From NCBI GenBank assembly GCA_024742285.1, contig JANSYR010000001.1, positions 310,001 through 374,000 of the forward strand: a stretch of 64,000 nt of DNA, read 5' to 3'. Under the pieces are notes generated by a model. That model ran no database searches. It was not told the DNA's origin and saw nothing but the letters and a program-made list of their open reading frames with translations. Numbering within the stretch: the first letter of the stretch is position 1; every line of letters starts with the position of its first letter. The position numbers and the translations under genes were made by a program. Positions 27,816 through 37,422 of the stretch are shown in pieces. The DNA comes from a bacterium. Its GTDB lineage: Bacteria > Myxococcota_A > UBA9160 > UBA4427.

Positions 27816-28469
27816 ATGGAACCCCTCGAAGTCCCTCGGACGCCAGCGCGCCGGCCGAGCCAGGCCCGAAGCCTGCGGACCCGGGCTCGCCTCCTCGAAG
27901 CGACCGTCGAGGCCCTCGTCGAGCTCGGATACGCCGGGGCCAAGACGACGGAGATCGCCGACCGGGCCGGGGTCAGTCAGGGCGCGCTCTACAAACACTT
28001 CCCGACCAAGCTCGACCTGCTGGACGAGGCCCTCGGCCATCTCCTCTCGCGACTTCGGCGGCGCTTCGACGATCGATTCTCGTCGGACCCCGAACGGGAG
28101 ACCGATCCGGCCGGCAGCGTCTTCCGACACCTGTGGAGCGTCTTCACGTCGGCGGAGCTCCAGGCTGGCTTCGAGCTCTATCTCGCCGCGCGCACGGATG
28201 CGGCCCTCGCCGAGCGCGTCGTCCCGGTGATCGAACACCACCGCACACGGATCAGCCACCGGGCGCGGATCCTCTTCCCGGAGGCCGCACGGCGGGACGA
28301 GAACTTCGACGGCGCCGTCCAGGCGCTCGTCAGCACGCTTCAAGGCGCCGCGATGGTCGGCGCGCTGCTTCCCCCCGAGAGCGAGCTCGCTGAGATCCAG
28401 CAGCGCTCGATCGAACGCATGGTCCGCGCCGAGTTCGGGCGGATGAGCCCGACGAGGAGCCCCGCATGA
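27816..28469 (+). CDS. TetR-family transcriptional regulator
   Basis: The 217-residue protein has the TetR DNA-binding domain near residues 18-65 ([20 protein letters not shown] then [20 protein letters not shown]), followed by a helical ligand domain. ATG 27816 gives a normal TetR length. It is divergent from malate synthase G over the 27772 operator and overlaps the dioxygenase gene by ATGA at 28466, so regulator and dioxygenase are one transcript. It probably represses both directions and responds to an acyl or aromatic metabolite (inference). Confidence 0.93.
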   Translation: MEPLEVPRTPARRPSQARSLRTRARLLEATVEALVELGYAGAKTTEIADRAGVSQGALYKHFPTKLDLLDEALGHLLSRLRRRFDDRFSSDPERETDPAGSVFRHLWSVFTSAELQAGFELYLAARTDAALAERVVPVIEHHRTRISHRARILFPEAARRDENFDGAVQALVSTLQGAAMVGALLPPESELAEIQQRSIERMVRAEFGRMSPTRSPA

Positions 28470-29326
28470 CGATCACCGTGACCCCGACCGACCAGGCCTG
28501 CGGCGCTTTCGTCGAAGGCGTCGATCTCTCCCGCGAGATCGCCCCGGAGACCGTCGCCGAGATTCGCGCGGCCTGGCTCGAGCACCACGTCCTCGTGTTT
28601 CCCGACCAACGACTCACGGACGAGGACCTGGAGCGGTTCGCGCTCGACTTCGGCCCCTTCGGCGAGGATCCCTTCTTCGAGTCCATCCCGGGCCATCCGC
28701 ACGTCGCTGCGATCGAGCGCAGGGCCGACGAGACGACCTCGATCTTCGCCGAGACCTGGCATACGGATTGGAGCTTCCAGAAGAATCCGCCGATCGGAAC
28801 CTGTCTCTACGGAATCACGATCCCTCCGCGGGGCGGCGACACGCTCTACGCGAACCAGCACCTCGCGCTCGAACGGATGCCCGAACAGATGCGCGCGCGA
28901 TTCGAAGGGCTGACGGCGATCCACTCCGCGCGCCTGGGCTACTCGAAGGACGGCATCTACGGCGACGTCGAGTCGGACTCCGACCGGAGCATGAAGATCG
29001 TGGCCTCGGACGAAGCCCTCGAAGAAGAGTCCCATCCCCTCGTTCGCGCTCACCCCGAGACCGGTCGCCTCGGGATCTTCGGCGCCCCGCTCTCCTACAT
29101 CGTCGGATTCGAGGGCGTCGGAGCGGAGGAGAGCACGCAGCTCATGAAGGACCTCCACGCCTGGCAGACCCGCGAGGAGTTCCTCTATCGCCACGCCTGG
29201 CAGAAGGACATGCTCGTCCTATGGGACAACCGGAGCGTCCTCCACCGCGCGACCGGCGGCTACGAAGGCCACGATCGGCTACTCCATCGGACGACGATCG
29301 GCGCGCCGATCGCAGAGGATGCCTGA
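28466..29326 (+). CDS. TauD/TfdA-family Fe(II)/2-oxoglutarate dioxygenase
   Basis: The 286-residue protein keeps the iron ligands H99 and D101 (ETWHTDWSF), the distal H260 (SVLHRATGG) and the 2-oxoglutarate-binding R275 (LLHRTTIG). Such enzymes hydroxylate sulfonates, phenoxyacids, alkyl sulfates or similar. The start overlaps the TetR stop (ATGA), implying translational coupling. The substrate is not evident. Confidence 0.92.
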   Translation: MTITVTPTDQACGAFVEGVDLSREIAPETVAEIRAAWLEHHVLVFPDQRLTDEDLERFALDFGPFGEDPFFESIPGHPHVAAIERRADETTSIFAETWHTDWSFQKNPPIGTCLYGITIPPRGGDTLYANQHLALERMPEQMRARFEGLTAIHSARLGYSKDGIYGDVESDSDRSMKIVASDEALEEESHPLVRAHPETGRLGIFGAPLSYIVGFEGVGAEESTQLMKDLHAWQTREEFLYRHAWQKDMLVLWDNRSVLHRATGGYEGHDRLLHRTTIGAPIAEDA

Positions 29327-29369
29327 CCGACCTTCGCCCAGACCTTCGCAGGAGGAGCCGAGGATCCGC

Positions 29370-30014
29370 ATGAATCTCGATCCCGGATCCAGCACGACCG
29401 TTCTCGTCCACTACTACCGCGCGATGGTCGGGCGGGCGGATACCTGGCGCGTGCGGATGGACACGACGACCCACTGGGCGATCGGTGCGACGGCGGCGTT
29501 GATCTCGTTCGCCCTCGGCGCGCCCGAGATCCCCCACTACGTCGTCTTCTTGGCGTCCTTCCTGACCTTCATCTTCCTGCTCCTGGAAGGAAGGCGGCTC
29601 GCCTTCTACCACCTCTGGCAGCAGCGCGTCCTCCTCCTCGAAGAACACTTCATCTCCCGGGCCACCGCGCCGGCGGCCACGCGAGACGGCGAGATCGACC
29701 TCGACGCGCTCCACCGTGCGCTCGCGCCCCATCTCGGGCAGACGGTGCCGACGATGTCGCTTCGCAAGGCGATGTCGCGACGGCTCCGGCGGGTGTACGT
29801 CTACCTCTTCCTGTCGCAGGTCTTCGCCTGGATCGTGAAGCTGGCGATCCATCCGTCCTCGGCCGCCTCTTTCGACGAATGGCTCGCGCGCGCCTCGGTC
29901 GGTGCGATCCCGGGCGCCGGCGTCCTCACGCTCGTGATCGGCATCATGCTCGTCGGCGCCGTCCTCGCCGCCTTCGGCGGTGGCCCCTGGTCGAAGGACA
30001 AGACGCCGCTCTAG
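29370..30014 (+). CDS. DUF2270-type predicted membrane protein
   Basis: The 214-residue protein starts near MNLDPGSSTTVLVHYYRAM and continues RVRMDTTTHWAIGATAALISF, the typical DUF2270 opening. It has hydrophobic segments near residues 35-50 and 58-75 and two more in the C-terminal half (VYLFLSQVFAWIVKLAI and GVLTLVIGIMLVGAVLAAF). GAGG precedes ATG 29370; a longer start at 29319, overlapping the dioxygenase, is also possible. Function unknown. Its stop overlaps that of the convergent epoxide hydrolase by four bases. Confidence 0.8.
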   Translation: MNLDPGSSTTVLVHYYRAMVGRADTWRVRMDTTTHWAIGATAALISFALGAPEIPHYVVFLASFLTFIFLLLEGRRLAFYHLWQQRVLLLEEHFISRATAPAATRDGEIDLDALHRALAPHLGQTVPTMSLRKAMSRRLRRVYVYLFLSQVFAWIVKLAIHPSSAASFDEWLARASVGAIPGAGVLTLVIGIMLVGAVLAAFGGGPWSKDKTPL

Positions 30015-31174
30015 CGAGCGCGAACCGCACGACCGAACGCGCGCACGTCCTCCAGGAAGAAGTCGGGATTCTCGAAGGCCGCGAAGTGGCCGCCGCTCGG
30101 CGCCGCGGTCCAGTGGACGATGTCCGTGTAGCGCCGCTCGGCCCAGACCCGCGGTGTCTGCAACATCTCGCCGGGATAGCGGCAATAGCCGACGGGGACG
30201 TCGACCTGGCCGCTCCAGGGATCCGCCGCGTAGTTGCCCGCGCGCATCGACTCGCAGTAGAGGCGCGAAGCGGAGTGGGCCGTCTCGGTGAACCAGTAGA
30301 GCGCGACGTTCGCGAGCACCTGATCCTTCGTGAAGCCGTCCTCGAGGCTGGCGTCACTCCAGGACTCGAACTTCTCGAGCTGCCAGGCGAGGAGCGCGAC
30401 CGGCGAGTCGTGCATGCCGAAGGCGAGGGTCTGGGGCTTCGTTCCCTGGATCGCGCTGTAGCCGGTCCCGTCGGCGACGTTCGTAGCGGCACGCGAGAAC
30501 GCTTCGAGCTCCTTCGGCGTGACCCCCTCCCAGACGTCCGGCGCGCTCATGTCGGTCGGCAGCGCGAAGAGCATGTTGAAGTGCGCGCCGATCACGTGCT
30601 CGGCGTGCGCCTCGGCGAGTCTCCGCGTGATCACGGCGCCCCAGTCCCCGCCCTGCGCGAGATAGCGCGCGTAGCCGAGCTGCTGCATCAGGTCGTCGAT
30701 CGCGGCGGCGGCGCGGTCGACGTGGAAGCCGGCGGTCCGCGTCGGACCGGAGAAGCCGTAGCCCGGGATGTGCGGACAGACGACGTGATAGGCGTCCTCG
30801 GCGGCGCCGCCGTGGGCCGATGGATTGCGAAGCGGTTCGATGATCTCGAGGAACTCGACCACGCTCCCGGGCCAGCCGTGGGTGATGAGGAGCGGCGTGG
30901 CCCCCGGCTCCGGCGACGGCGCGTGCAGGAAGTGGATCCGCTCGCCCTCGGCGGTCGCGATTCCCTGCTCGTAGGCGTTGAACTTCGCCTCGACGGCGCG
31001 CCAGTCGAACGAAGTCCGCCAGTGCTCCGCATAGGCCTTCACGGTCTCGAGATCGGCACCGTAGCCCCAGCCGGCGTCGGGGAGCGTCTCGGGCCAGCGG
31101 GTGCGCGACAAGCGCTCGGTCACGTCCTCGATCGCGGCGTCGGGAATGGAGGCTTCGAAGGGTTCGATCGACAC
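30011..31174 (-). CDS. Epoxide hydrolase, microsomal type (alpha/beta hydrolase)
   Basis: The 387-residue protein has the N-terminal EHN domain (ERLSRTRWPET and WGYGADLETVKAYAEHW), the oxyanion motif HGWPGS (99-104), nucleophile D177 in GGDWGA and catalytic H363 in GGHFAAFE. It would open epoxides to diols. I place the start at GTG 31174 because AGGAG lies seven bases upstream; in-frame ATGs upstream lack such a site and precede non-homologous sequence. Three P450s and a monooxygenase in the window could supply epoxides. Confidence 0.9.
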   Translation of the reverse strand: MSIEPFEASIPDAAIEDVTERLSRTRWPETLPDAGWGYGADLETVKAYAEHWRTSFDWRAVEAKFNAYEQGIATAEGERIHFLHAPSPEPGATPLLITHGWPGSVVEFLEIIEPLRNPSAHGGAAEDAYHVVCPHIPGYGFSGPTRTAGFHVDRAAAAIDDLMQQLGYARYLAQGGDWGAVITRRLAEAHAEHVIGAHFNMLFALPTDMSAPDVWEGVTPKELEAFSRAATNVADGTGYSAIQGTKPQTLAFGMHDSPVALLAWQLEKFESWSDASLEDGFTKDQVLANVALYWFTETAHSASRLYCESMRAGNYAADPWSGQVDVPVGYCRYPGEMLQTPRVWAERRYTDIVHWTAAPSGGHFAAFENPDFFLEDVRAFGRAVRAR

Positions 31175-31301
31175 AGGATCTCCTGGTTGCGCGCCTCGGC
31201 CGGCGGGGCGCGAATCGCGGAGCCCGAGCATAGGGATTTCGAAGCCGAACTGGCTCCCTCGCTCCGGGCGTGGAAACGTTCCGGCTCGCGAGGAGGAAGC
31301 C

Positions 31302-32399
31302 ATGGATCGGTATCGAGTGATCGTCTGGGGAACGGGCTTCGTGGGTCGAAGCGTCCTACGGAACCTGATCACCCATCCCGCCTACGAGGTCGTCGGCGTC
31401 CTCGTGAATGATCCGGGCAAGGACGGGCAGGACATCGGCGAGCTGACGGGCCTGCCGGCCGCTGGACTGAGCGCCAGCCGGGACGTCGACGAAGTCCTCT
31501 CCCGTGCGGCGGAGGCGGTCTGCTATTTCGGGCCGAGCGCCCTCCACATGGAGACGAACCTCGCCCACCTGACGAAGTCGCTTCGCGCCGGCAAGAACGT
31601 CGTCGAGACGACCGTCGGTGCGCTGCAGAATCCCGAGCGCGCGCCGGCTGCGATCCGCGACACGATCGAGGCCGCGTGCCGGGACGGCGGGACGACCTAC
31701 TTCTCGGGCGGCATCGATCCCGGCTTCGGGAACGATCTCCTTCCCCTCACGCTGCTGGGACTCTGCGGGCGCGTGGACCGCGTCCACACGACCGAATACC
31801 TGGACGCGGGCTCCTATCCGGATCAGGAGAGCCTGGCGTCGATGGGACTCTGCTCCTCCCTCGAGGATGCGGCGCTCCTCGATTCACCCGGGCTGATGAC
31901 GTCGATCTGGGGTGGACCGCTCTACATGATCGCCCAGGCCCTGGGTGTCGAGGTGACCGATACGGTCGAGCGCTACGAGCGATGGGCAACGCCCGAAGCC
32001 ATCGACTTCGAGATGGGGCGCGTCGAGGCGGGCTGCGCCGCAGCTCATCGGATCCAGCTCTCCGGCGTCGTCGGCGGAGACGAACGGATCGTGATCGACC
32101 ACATCCACCGCGTCGTTCCGGATGTCGCCCCGGAGTGGCCGCGGCCCGCCTCCGACCCGGCCCACGCCAACCGCGTCGAGGTCACCGGCAGCCCGAACAT
32201 CGTCCAGGAGACCGTGCTCGCCGACGAGTTCACCGGCGACGGCAATGCCGGCGGCTGTCTGGCCACGGGCATGCGCGCGGTCAACGCGATCCCCGCCGTC
32301 GTCGCGGCGAAACCGGGGATCGTCTCGACCCTCGACCTCCCCCTGATCGCCGGGCCCGGCGGAATGGGTCACGCGAAGCCGCTCTCTCCGCTGGGCTAG
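31302..32399 (+). CDS. Dihydrodipicolinate-reductase-like NAD(P)-dependent dehydrogenase
   Basis: The 365-residue protein begins RVIVWGTGFVGRSVLRNLI, a Rossmann nucleotide site, followed by a DapB-like fold with VVETTVGALQNPE and SGGIDPGFGNDLLPL. It resembles proteins often named NAD(P)H-dependent amine dehydrogenase family; the true substrate is not known. ATG 31302 has AGGAGG seven bases upstream. It is divergent from the epoxide hydrolase and overlaps the end of the next gene by four bases. Confidence 0.82.
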   Translation: MDRYRVIVWGTGFVGRSVLRNLITHPAYEVVGVLVNDPGKDGQDIGELTGLPAAGLSASRDVDEVLSRAAEAVCYFGPSALHMETNLAHLTKSLRAGKNVVETTVGALQNPERAPAAIRDTIEAACRDGGTTYFSGGIDPGFGNDLLPLTLLGLCGRVDRVHTTEYLDAGSYPDQESLASMGLCSSLEDAALLDSPGLMTSIWGGPLYMIAQALGVEVTDTVERYERWATPEAIDFEMGRVEAGCAAAHRIQLSGVVGGDERIVIDHIHRVVPDVAPEWPRPASDPAHANRVEVTGSPNIVQETVLADEFTGDGNAGGCLATGMRAVNAIPAVVAAKPGIVSTLDLPLIAGPGGMGHAKPLSPLG

Positions 32400-32875
32400 G
32401 CCTGCCAGACGAACACCTCTCCACCTTGTCCGAGGAGCGCGGTCCCCGGAAAGACGCGCAGTCGCCACGGATCGAAGCGCAGGACCGAGAAGCTCTCGAC
32501 TTCCGGTCCCGTCCAGCCGGGAATGATCTTGGGGTCGTAGCCGAGGGGCTCGGGGAGCTCGAGATACTTGTCCCAGGCCCAGCGGCGCGTCTCGAGATCG
32601 AAGTGCCATTCGGCGGCACACTCGGCGACGCAGGTATCCTGATCGGGCGCCCAGTAGTTGATGCTGACGTAGGGGCTGTGTTCGAGATGCCCGCGCTTGA
32701 TCGGCGTGGCCGCCGTCGCCACCCAGCCGACGAGTCGCTCGCCGTCCCACTCCCAGAAGGGGTGGAGAACGCGGCTGCGCGGGCGGTTTTTCGCGTCGAT
32801 CGTCGCCACGCTGGCCCAGACGATCCGATGCGCCATGGCCTGGAAGGCCAGGGCCGTCTCTTCGAGGGTGCTCAT
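32396..32875 (-). CDS. Pyridoxamine 5'-phosphate oxidase-like flavin protein
   Basis: The 159-residue protein has the split-barrel pattern of the PNPOx-like family: VWASVATIDAKNRPRSRVLHPFW, then GHLEHSPYVSINYW and a C-terminal FDPWRLRVF. It likely binds FMN or F420 and reduces a small substrate. It is the downstream partner of the P450 gene (34-bp gap), suggesting an operon. Confidence 0.82.
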   Translation of the reverse strand: MSTLEETALAFQAMAHRIVWASVATIDAKNRPRSRVLHPFWEWDGERLVGWVATAATPIKRGHLEHSPYVSINYWAPDQDTCVAECAAEWHFDLETRRWAWDKYLELPEPLGYDPKIIPGWTGPEVESFSVLRFDPWRLRVFPGTALLGQGGEVFVWQA

Positions 32876-32909
32876 CTCGCGATTCTCCTTGTCCTCGACT
32901 GAACGTCGC

Positions 32910-34172
32910 TCAGCTCGCCTCGAGCGCCAACCGGGTCGGACCGCGCACGAGGAAGGAATCGACCCACTCGCGCGGCTCGGGCGTGCGCGTACGGTCATCC
33001 AGATGAGGAAGCAGGGCCTCGATCGCGCAACGGGCTTCGAGCCGCGCCAACGAGCTGCCGAGACAGAAATGCTTGCCGAAGCCGAAGCCGAGGTGGCCCT
33101 GGACGCGCCGGTCGACGTCGAAGCGGTCGGGATCGGCGAACTGACGCTCGTCCCGATTCGCGGAGCCGAGGAGCGGCGCGACCATCGCGCCCTTCGGAAT
33201 CCGCACGCCCCGGATCTCGGTCTCGCGCGTCGTCTGCCGGAAGACGATCTGGACCGGCCCGTCGAAGCGCACGCCTTCTTCGATGGCGCCTTCGATCCGC
33301 CGCGGGTCCGCGCAGAGCTTCGCGCGCTCCTCGGGATGGTCGAGGAGCGCGTTCACCGTGTTGCCGATCAGGTTGGTCGTGGTCTCGTTGCCGGCGATGA
33401 GGAGCACCATCACGAAGGTGACGATGTCGTAGTCGCTGAGCCCCCGGCCGTCCTGGACGGCGACGATCTGGGAGATCAGGTCGCCCTGGGGATTCGCCCG
33501 ACGCGCCTTCGCGGTCTTTCGCAGGTAGGCGGCCATGTCGACGAACATGTCGACGAACGGCTTGGCGAGTCGGTCGGCCCGCCCTTCGTTCGTCGAGATG
33601 CTCTCGATGACCGTATCGGTCCAGCCCTTGAAGGTCGCCAGCATCTCGGGCTCGATCCCCAGCAGCTCGGCGATGATCGTGACCGGCAGCGGCACCGCCA
33701 GGTCCTTCACGACGTCGAAGCGCTCGCCGCGGGCGAGCGGCGCGACACACCGGGCCGCGACCTCCCGGACCCACGGCTCGAGACTCGCGATCCCCCGCGG
33801 CGTGAAGCCGCGATTCACGATCGTGCGCATCTCCGCGTGCTCGGCGCCGTCCTCCATGATGAGGCCCCGCGCGGTCCCGAAATGCTTCGGATGCATGCGC
33901 GCCTTGAGCGCGACCAACCCGATGAAACGGATCACCCGCCAGGAGAGGTCCGGCGGCCCCTCGACGCCGCCTTGCATCAACATGATCCGCATGCCGTGGG
34001 ACGAGAACGTCTCGTGCTCCTTCAATACGTGCAGGACGTCGTCGTAGCGGGAAACACACCAGACGTTCGCCTCGGGCGCGAAGTGGACCGGCGCCTCGTC
34101 GCGCAGGCGCCGATACGCACCGTAGGGGTCGGCACGGAGCGCGGGATCGAAGGGCTCGAAGCGGAGGGTCAT
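32910..34172 (-). CDS. Cytochrome P450
   Basis: The 420-residue bacterial P450 has the I-helix oxygen-activation motif LIAGNETTTN, the K-helix pair EEGVRFDGP, and the heme loop FGFGKHFCLG with the axial Cys at 370. It would hydroxylate a hydrophobic substrate using ferredoxin partners that are not encoded nearby. ATG 34172 is chosen; an in-frame ATG ten codons upstream is possible. Confidence 0.94.
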   Translation of the reverse strand: MTLRFEPFDPALRADPYGAYRRLRDEAPVHFAPEANVWCVSRYDDVLHVLKEHETFSSHGMRIMLMQGGVEGPPDLSWRVIRFIGLVALKARMHPKHFGTARGLIMEDGAEHAEMRTIVNRGFTPRGIASLEPWVREVAARCVAPLARGERFDVVKDLAVPLPVTIIAELLGIEPEMLATFKGWTDTVIESISTNEGRADRLAKPFVDMFVDMAAYLRKTAKARRANPQGDLISQIVAVQDGRGLSDYDIVTFVMVLLIAGNETTTNLIGNTVNALLDHPEERAKLCADPRRIEGAIEEGVRFDGPVQIVFRQTTRETEIRGVRIPKGAMVAPLLGSANRDERQFADPDRFDVDRRVQGHLGFGFGKHFCLGSSLARLEARCAIEALLPHLDDRTRTPEPREWVDSFLVRGPTRLALEAS

Positions 34173-34428
34173 CGCAATGGAACCTAGCGTCGGTTCGAGC
34201 ATGACCCAGCCGAGTCGAACGAGAGAGACGCAGCTTCGGACGCCGACTATCCTGGTGCGTGTCGAACCCTTCGACTCCCGGTCGCCTCGAGGATTCCGTC
34301 CCCGAGGAGGGCTCGACGGAGACCCACTCGACACGGCGCCACACGATCGTGGCGACGCGCCCGACGATCGCGGAGAACGCACGAGATCGGGGTAAGGCCG
34401 GCCGTCCGGGTCGCCGTTAGGAGGCTGT

Positions 34429-35682
34429 ATGAAGATCTGCCCGCTCGGTGAGTCGCCCGACCTCGGTGTCGTTCCGGAACAGATGCACGCTTCACTGATC
34501 CGCCCGGAGCGCTACGGCGAGCCGCGCGTCGCGTTCGCGCAGGAAGTCGTCGACACGCCGAAGCCCGGCCCCGGCCAGGTGCTGGTCCAGATCATGGCGT
34601 CGGGAATCAACTACAACAACGTCTGGGCCGCCCTCGGCACGCCGATCGACGTGATCGGCTCGCGCCAGCGTCGCACGGGCGACACCGATCCCTTCCACAT
34701 CGGCGGCTCCGAGGCCTCCGGTGTCGTGTGGGCTGTGGGCGACGGAGTTCGCGAACGCGAGGTCGGCGACGAGGTGATCCTGAGCTCCTGCCACTGGGAC
34801 GAGGGCGCCCCCGACATCCGCCTCGGCACGGACCAGATGACGAGTACTTCGCAGACCGTCTGGGGCTACGAGGACAACTTCGGCTCGTTCGCGCAGTTCT
34901 CCGTCGTGGACGAATACCAGTGCATCCCGAAGCCGCCTTCGCTCACCTGGGAAGAGGCGTCGTGCTTCATGCTCACGGGCGCGACCGCCTATCGCCAGCT
35001 GCACGGCTGGGAGGGACACACCGTCCGACCCGGCGATCCGGTCCTGATCTGGGGCGGCGCCGGCGGGCTCGGCTCGATGGCGATCCAGATCGTGGCGGCG
35101 GCGGGCGGCAAGCCCGTGGCCGTCGTGTCCAGCGAGGACAAGTTCGACTACTGCCGGAAGCTCGGTGCGGTCGGGGTGATCAACCGGAACGACTACTCCC
35201 ACTGGGGCCGCCTGCCCGACCTCGACGACGCCGAGGCGATGAAGCCCTGGATGACCGAGGTGCGGCGGTTCGGCAAGGCCTTCTGGGACGCGCTCGGCGA
35301 GCGCAAGAACCCGCGAATCGTCTTCGAGCATTCGGGCCAGGCGACGATCCCGACCTCCATCTATCTATGCGACAACGGCGGAATGGTCGTCGTCTGTGGC
35401 GGGACCAGCGGCTACAACGGCGACGTCGATCTGCGCTTTCTCTGGATGCGACAGAAACGACTGCAGGGATCACACTTCGCGAACGTGCAGCAGTGCCATG
35501 CAATCACCCACCTGATCGCGGCCGGCCACGTGGATCCCTGTCTGAGCTGGACGGGCGAGTTCGCGGAGGTCGGCGAGGCCCACCAGCTGATGCGGGACAA
35601 CATCCATCCCCACGGCAACATGGCGGTGCTGGTCAACGCGCCCCGCAAGGGGCTCAAGACGCTCGCCGACCACCACGGCTGA
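34429..35682 (+). CDS. ccr: Crotonyl-CoA carboxylase/reductase (MDR superfamily)
   Basis: The 417-residue protein has the CCR-type opening MHASLIRPERYGEP, the NYNNVWAALGTP segment that holds the CO2-binding Asn in this family, the cofactor motif WGGAGGLGSMA, and LQGSHFANVQQC carrying the conserved His. Family enzymes reductively carboxylate crotonyl-CoA to ethylmalonyl-CoA or reduce related enoyl-CoAs. With malate synthase in the window this fits an ethylmalonyl-CoA route for acetyl-CoA assimilation, though other pathway genes are not here. Confidence 0.9.
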   Translation: MKICPLGESPDLGVVPEQMHASLIRPERYGEPRVAFAQEVVDTPKPGPGQVLVQIMASGINYNNVWAALGTPIDVIGSRQRRTGDTDPFHIGGSEASGVVWAVGDGVREREVGDEVILSSCHWDEGAPDIRLGTDQMTSTSQTVWGYEDNFGSFAQFSVVDEYQCIPKPPSLTWEEASCFMLTGATAYRQLHGWEGHTVRPGDPVLIWGGAGGLGSMAIQIVAAAGGKPVAVVSSEDKFDYCRKLGAVGVINRNDYSHWGRLPDLDDAEAMKPWMTEVRRFGKAFWDALGERKNPRIVFEHSGQATIPTSIYLCDNGGMVVVCGGTSGYNGDVDLRFLWMRQKRLQGSHFANVQQCHAITHLIAAGHVDPCLSWTGEFAEVGEAHQLMRDNIHPHGNMAVLVNAPRKGLKTLADHHG

Positions 35683-35978
35683 CCCGCCACGATGGACGGG
35701 CCGGCCGAAGGCCGCCCGCGCAGGGCGCCCCTTTCGCTGGACGTCGCGCGCGATCACGACCACGCGGCCCGGCTCGCGCTCCGCGCGCGAGAGCTGGAGC
35801 CCCAGAACCCCGTCGTGCAAGACGGTCGCGTCCGGCGCGCATGTCCATGGATCGTGCCGCTTCGACGCGCGAGGCGTCGCGCTCCCAGGGTAAAGATCCC
35901 GCGTGGCTGGACGATAGACCGGGTGTCTCATGGGTTCGTCGCCACGCCCGCCCGAGGGCCGGACGTCGGCCCCGAGAC
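35683..35978. other. Leader region before the riboswitch
   Basis: No gene is apparent. The stretch should hold the promoter for the riboswitch-controlled EAL/HDOD gene, but no clear promoter boxes stand out to my eye. Confidence 0.4.
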
Positions 35979-36070
35979 CGCTTCACGAAACGGCAAACCT
36001 GCGGAAACGCAGGGGCGCAAAGCCAGTTGCCCTCCCGGACTTGATCCGCGGGTCGAACGGCTGTCGAAGG
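35979..36070 (+). ncRNA. Cyclic-di-GMP-I (GEMM) riboswitch
   Basis: The RNA carries the GEMM signature in order: GGCAAACC (35992-35999), a stem TGCG/CGCA closed by the GAAA tetraloop (36000-36011), GCGCAAAGCC (36015-36024), then a second hairpin with CCCG/CGGG arms (36034-36052). The bases equivalent to G20 and A47 of the Vibrio Vc2 aptamer, which contact the ligand, are G and A here, so c-di-GMP rather than cGAMP is expected. P1 can form between CTTC (35981-35984) and GAAG (36066-36069). The latter overlaps the AAGGAG ribosome site of the next gene, suggesting ligand binding shuts translation off. Confidence 0.9.
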
Positions 36071-36078
36071 AGCTCCCG

Positions 36079-37422
36079 ATGCCCCCCGCTCTCCACGCAC
36101 AGACGGCGCCCGCGCCGTCCACGGAATCCCCCCAGCTCGCCCCTCCCGCCGAACGAACGAATCAGGATCGGCAATTCTGCTTCGTCGGGCGCCAACCGAT
36201 CCTCGATCGCAAGGGTCGCGTCGTGGCACACGACCTGCTCTTCCGCGATTCGGAGCGCGCCACCGAAGCCAGCTTCGACGCGCCGCTCGCCGCGACGGTG
36301 CAGGTCCTGCTCGCGACCTTCGCCGAGCTCGGTCCGGCGACGCTGATCGGCGACCAGCCGGCCTTCGTCAACGCCGACCCGACGCTCGAGATCGCGGAAC
36401 ACCTCGCGGGCCTTCCGAAGGTCCCCCTGATCTTCGACATTCCTGCCGGGATCGAGATCGACGACACCTTCCTGGAACGAATCGATCTCGTCCGGAGCGC
36501 CGGCTTCGAGCTCTGTCTCGACGACTACGACTACAAGGACCCGCGCGAGGTGCTGCTTCCGCTCGTCCAGTACGCCAAAGTCGACTTCTCGCGGCACAAG
36601 TCGGCGGCCCTTCGCAAGATCGCCCGGACGCTCAACGAGCATCAGCTGGTCCGCGTCGCCACGCGGATCGAGACCGAGCGGGGGCAGCGGATCTTCGAGC
36701 AGCAGGAGTGGCACCTGGCGCTCGGCTATTTCTTCGCCCACCCCGAGCAGGTCGCGCGCGCTCGGCCCTCGATCCGTCGGAGCCGGATGCTCGAGCTGCT
36801 CGGCCGGATCGACGACGACACGCCGGCGGAGGAGATCGCGAAGCAGCTGAAGCGCGTGCCGCATCTCACGATGAACGTGCTCTCGATGGCCAACCTCGTC
36901 CGCGACGACGCGGCCCAGCGGATCGAGTCCGTCGAGCAGGCGGTCGTGATGGTCGGTCGGGATCGCCTGATGCGCTGGCTCCACCTCCTGCTCTTCGCAA
37001 GCGACGATCCCAACGGACTCGCGGATCCGCTCTGCCAGCTCTCGAGTACCCGCAGCACCCTGATGGAGCGCCTGGCGCGCTTCTCGGGGCAGGACGACCT
37101 GAACCCCGATCGCGCCGCCCTCGCCGGCCTCCTCTCCCTCGCCCCGGCGCTCCTCGGCATGAGCGTGAAGGAGGTCTGTCGCAAGCTCGCGCTCGAGTAC
37201 TCGATCGAGAAGGCGCTGCTTCGGCGCGAGGGTCCGGTCGGCGAGCTCCTAGCCCTCGTCGAGTGTCGCGAAGAGCAGGACTCCGTCGGGATCGCAGAGA
37301 ACCTGGCGAAGCTCGGCCTCGACTGGCCGGACCTCGAACGTGCGGCGCTCGAGACGATCGGCTGGAACCAGGAGCTGTCCGGCCTCCAGACGACCGGCGA
37401 CCGACCCGTCCGCCTCGGCTAA
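36079..37422 (+). CDS. EAL/HDOD (YuxH-type) signalling protein under riboswitch control
   Basis: The 447-residue protein has an EAL-like N-terminal half beginning FVGRQPILDRKGRVVAHDLLFRD and continuing FELCLDDYDYKD, then a HDOD half (RRSRMLELLGRID, VPHLTMNVLSMANL, VGRDRLMRWLHLLLFA). The EAL signature is degenerate (VAHDLLFR in place of E-A-L), as in other YuxH proteins, so it probably does not cut c-di-GMP but relays a signal. ATG 36079 lies six bases after AAGGAG. A c-di-GMP riboswitch directly upstream ties its expression to the second messenger. Confidence 0.92.
   Translation: MPPALHAQTAPAPSTESPQLAPPAERTNQDRQFCFVGRQPILDRKGRVVAHDLLFRDSERATEASFDAPLAATVQVLLATFAELGPATLIGDQPAFVNADPTLEIAEHLAGLPKVPLIFDIPAGIEIDDTFLERIDLVRSAGFELCLDDYDYKDPREVLLPLVQYAKVDFSRHKSAALRKIARTLNEHQLVRVATRIETERGQRIFEQQEWHLALGYFFAHPEQVARARPSIRRSRMLELLGRIDDDTPAEEIAKQLKRVPHLTMNVLSMANLVRDDAAQRIESVEQAVVMVGRDRLMRWLHLLLFASDDPNGLADPLCQLSSTRSTLMERLARFSGQDDLNPDRAALAGLLSLAPALLGMSVKEVCRKLALEYSIEKALLRREGPVGELLALVECREEQDSVGIAENLAKLGLDWPDLERAALETIGWNQELSGLQTTGDRPVRLG

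Noticed and set aside
34173..34428. A small gene between the P450 and the crotonyl-CoA carboxylase/reductase
   Set aside because: The available frames have no ribosome site and look like low-complexity proline/arginine sequence.
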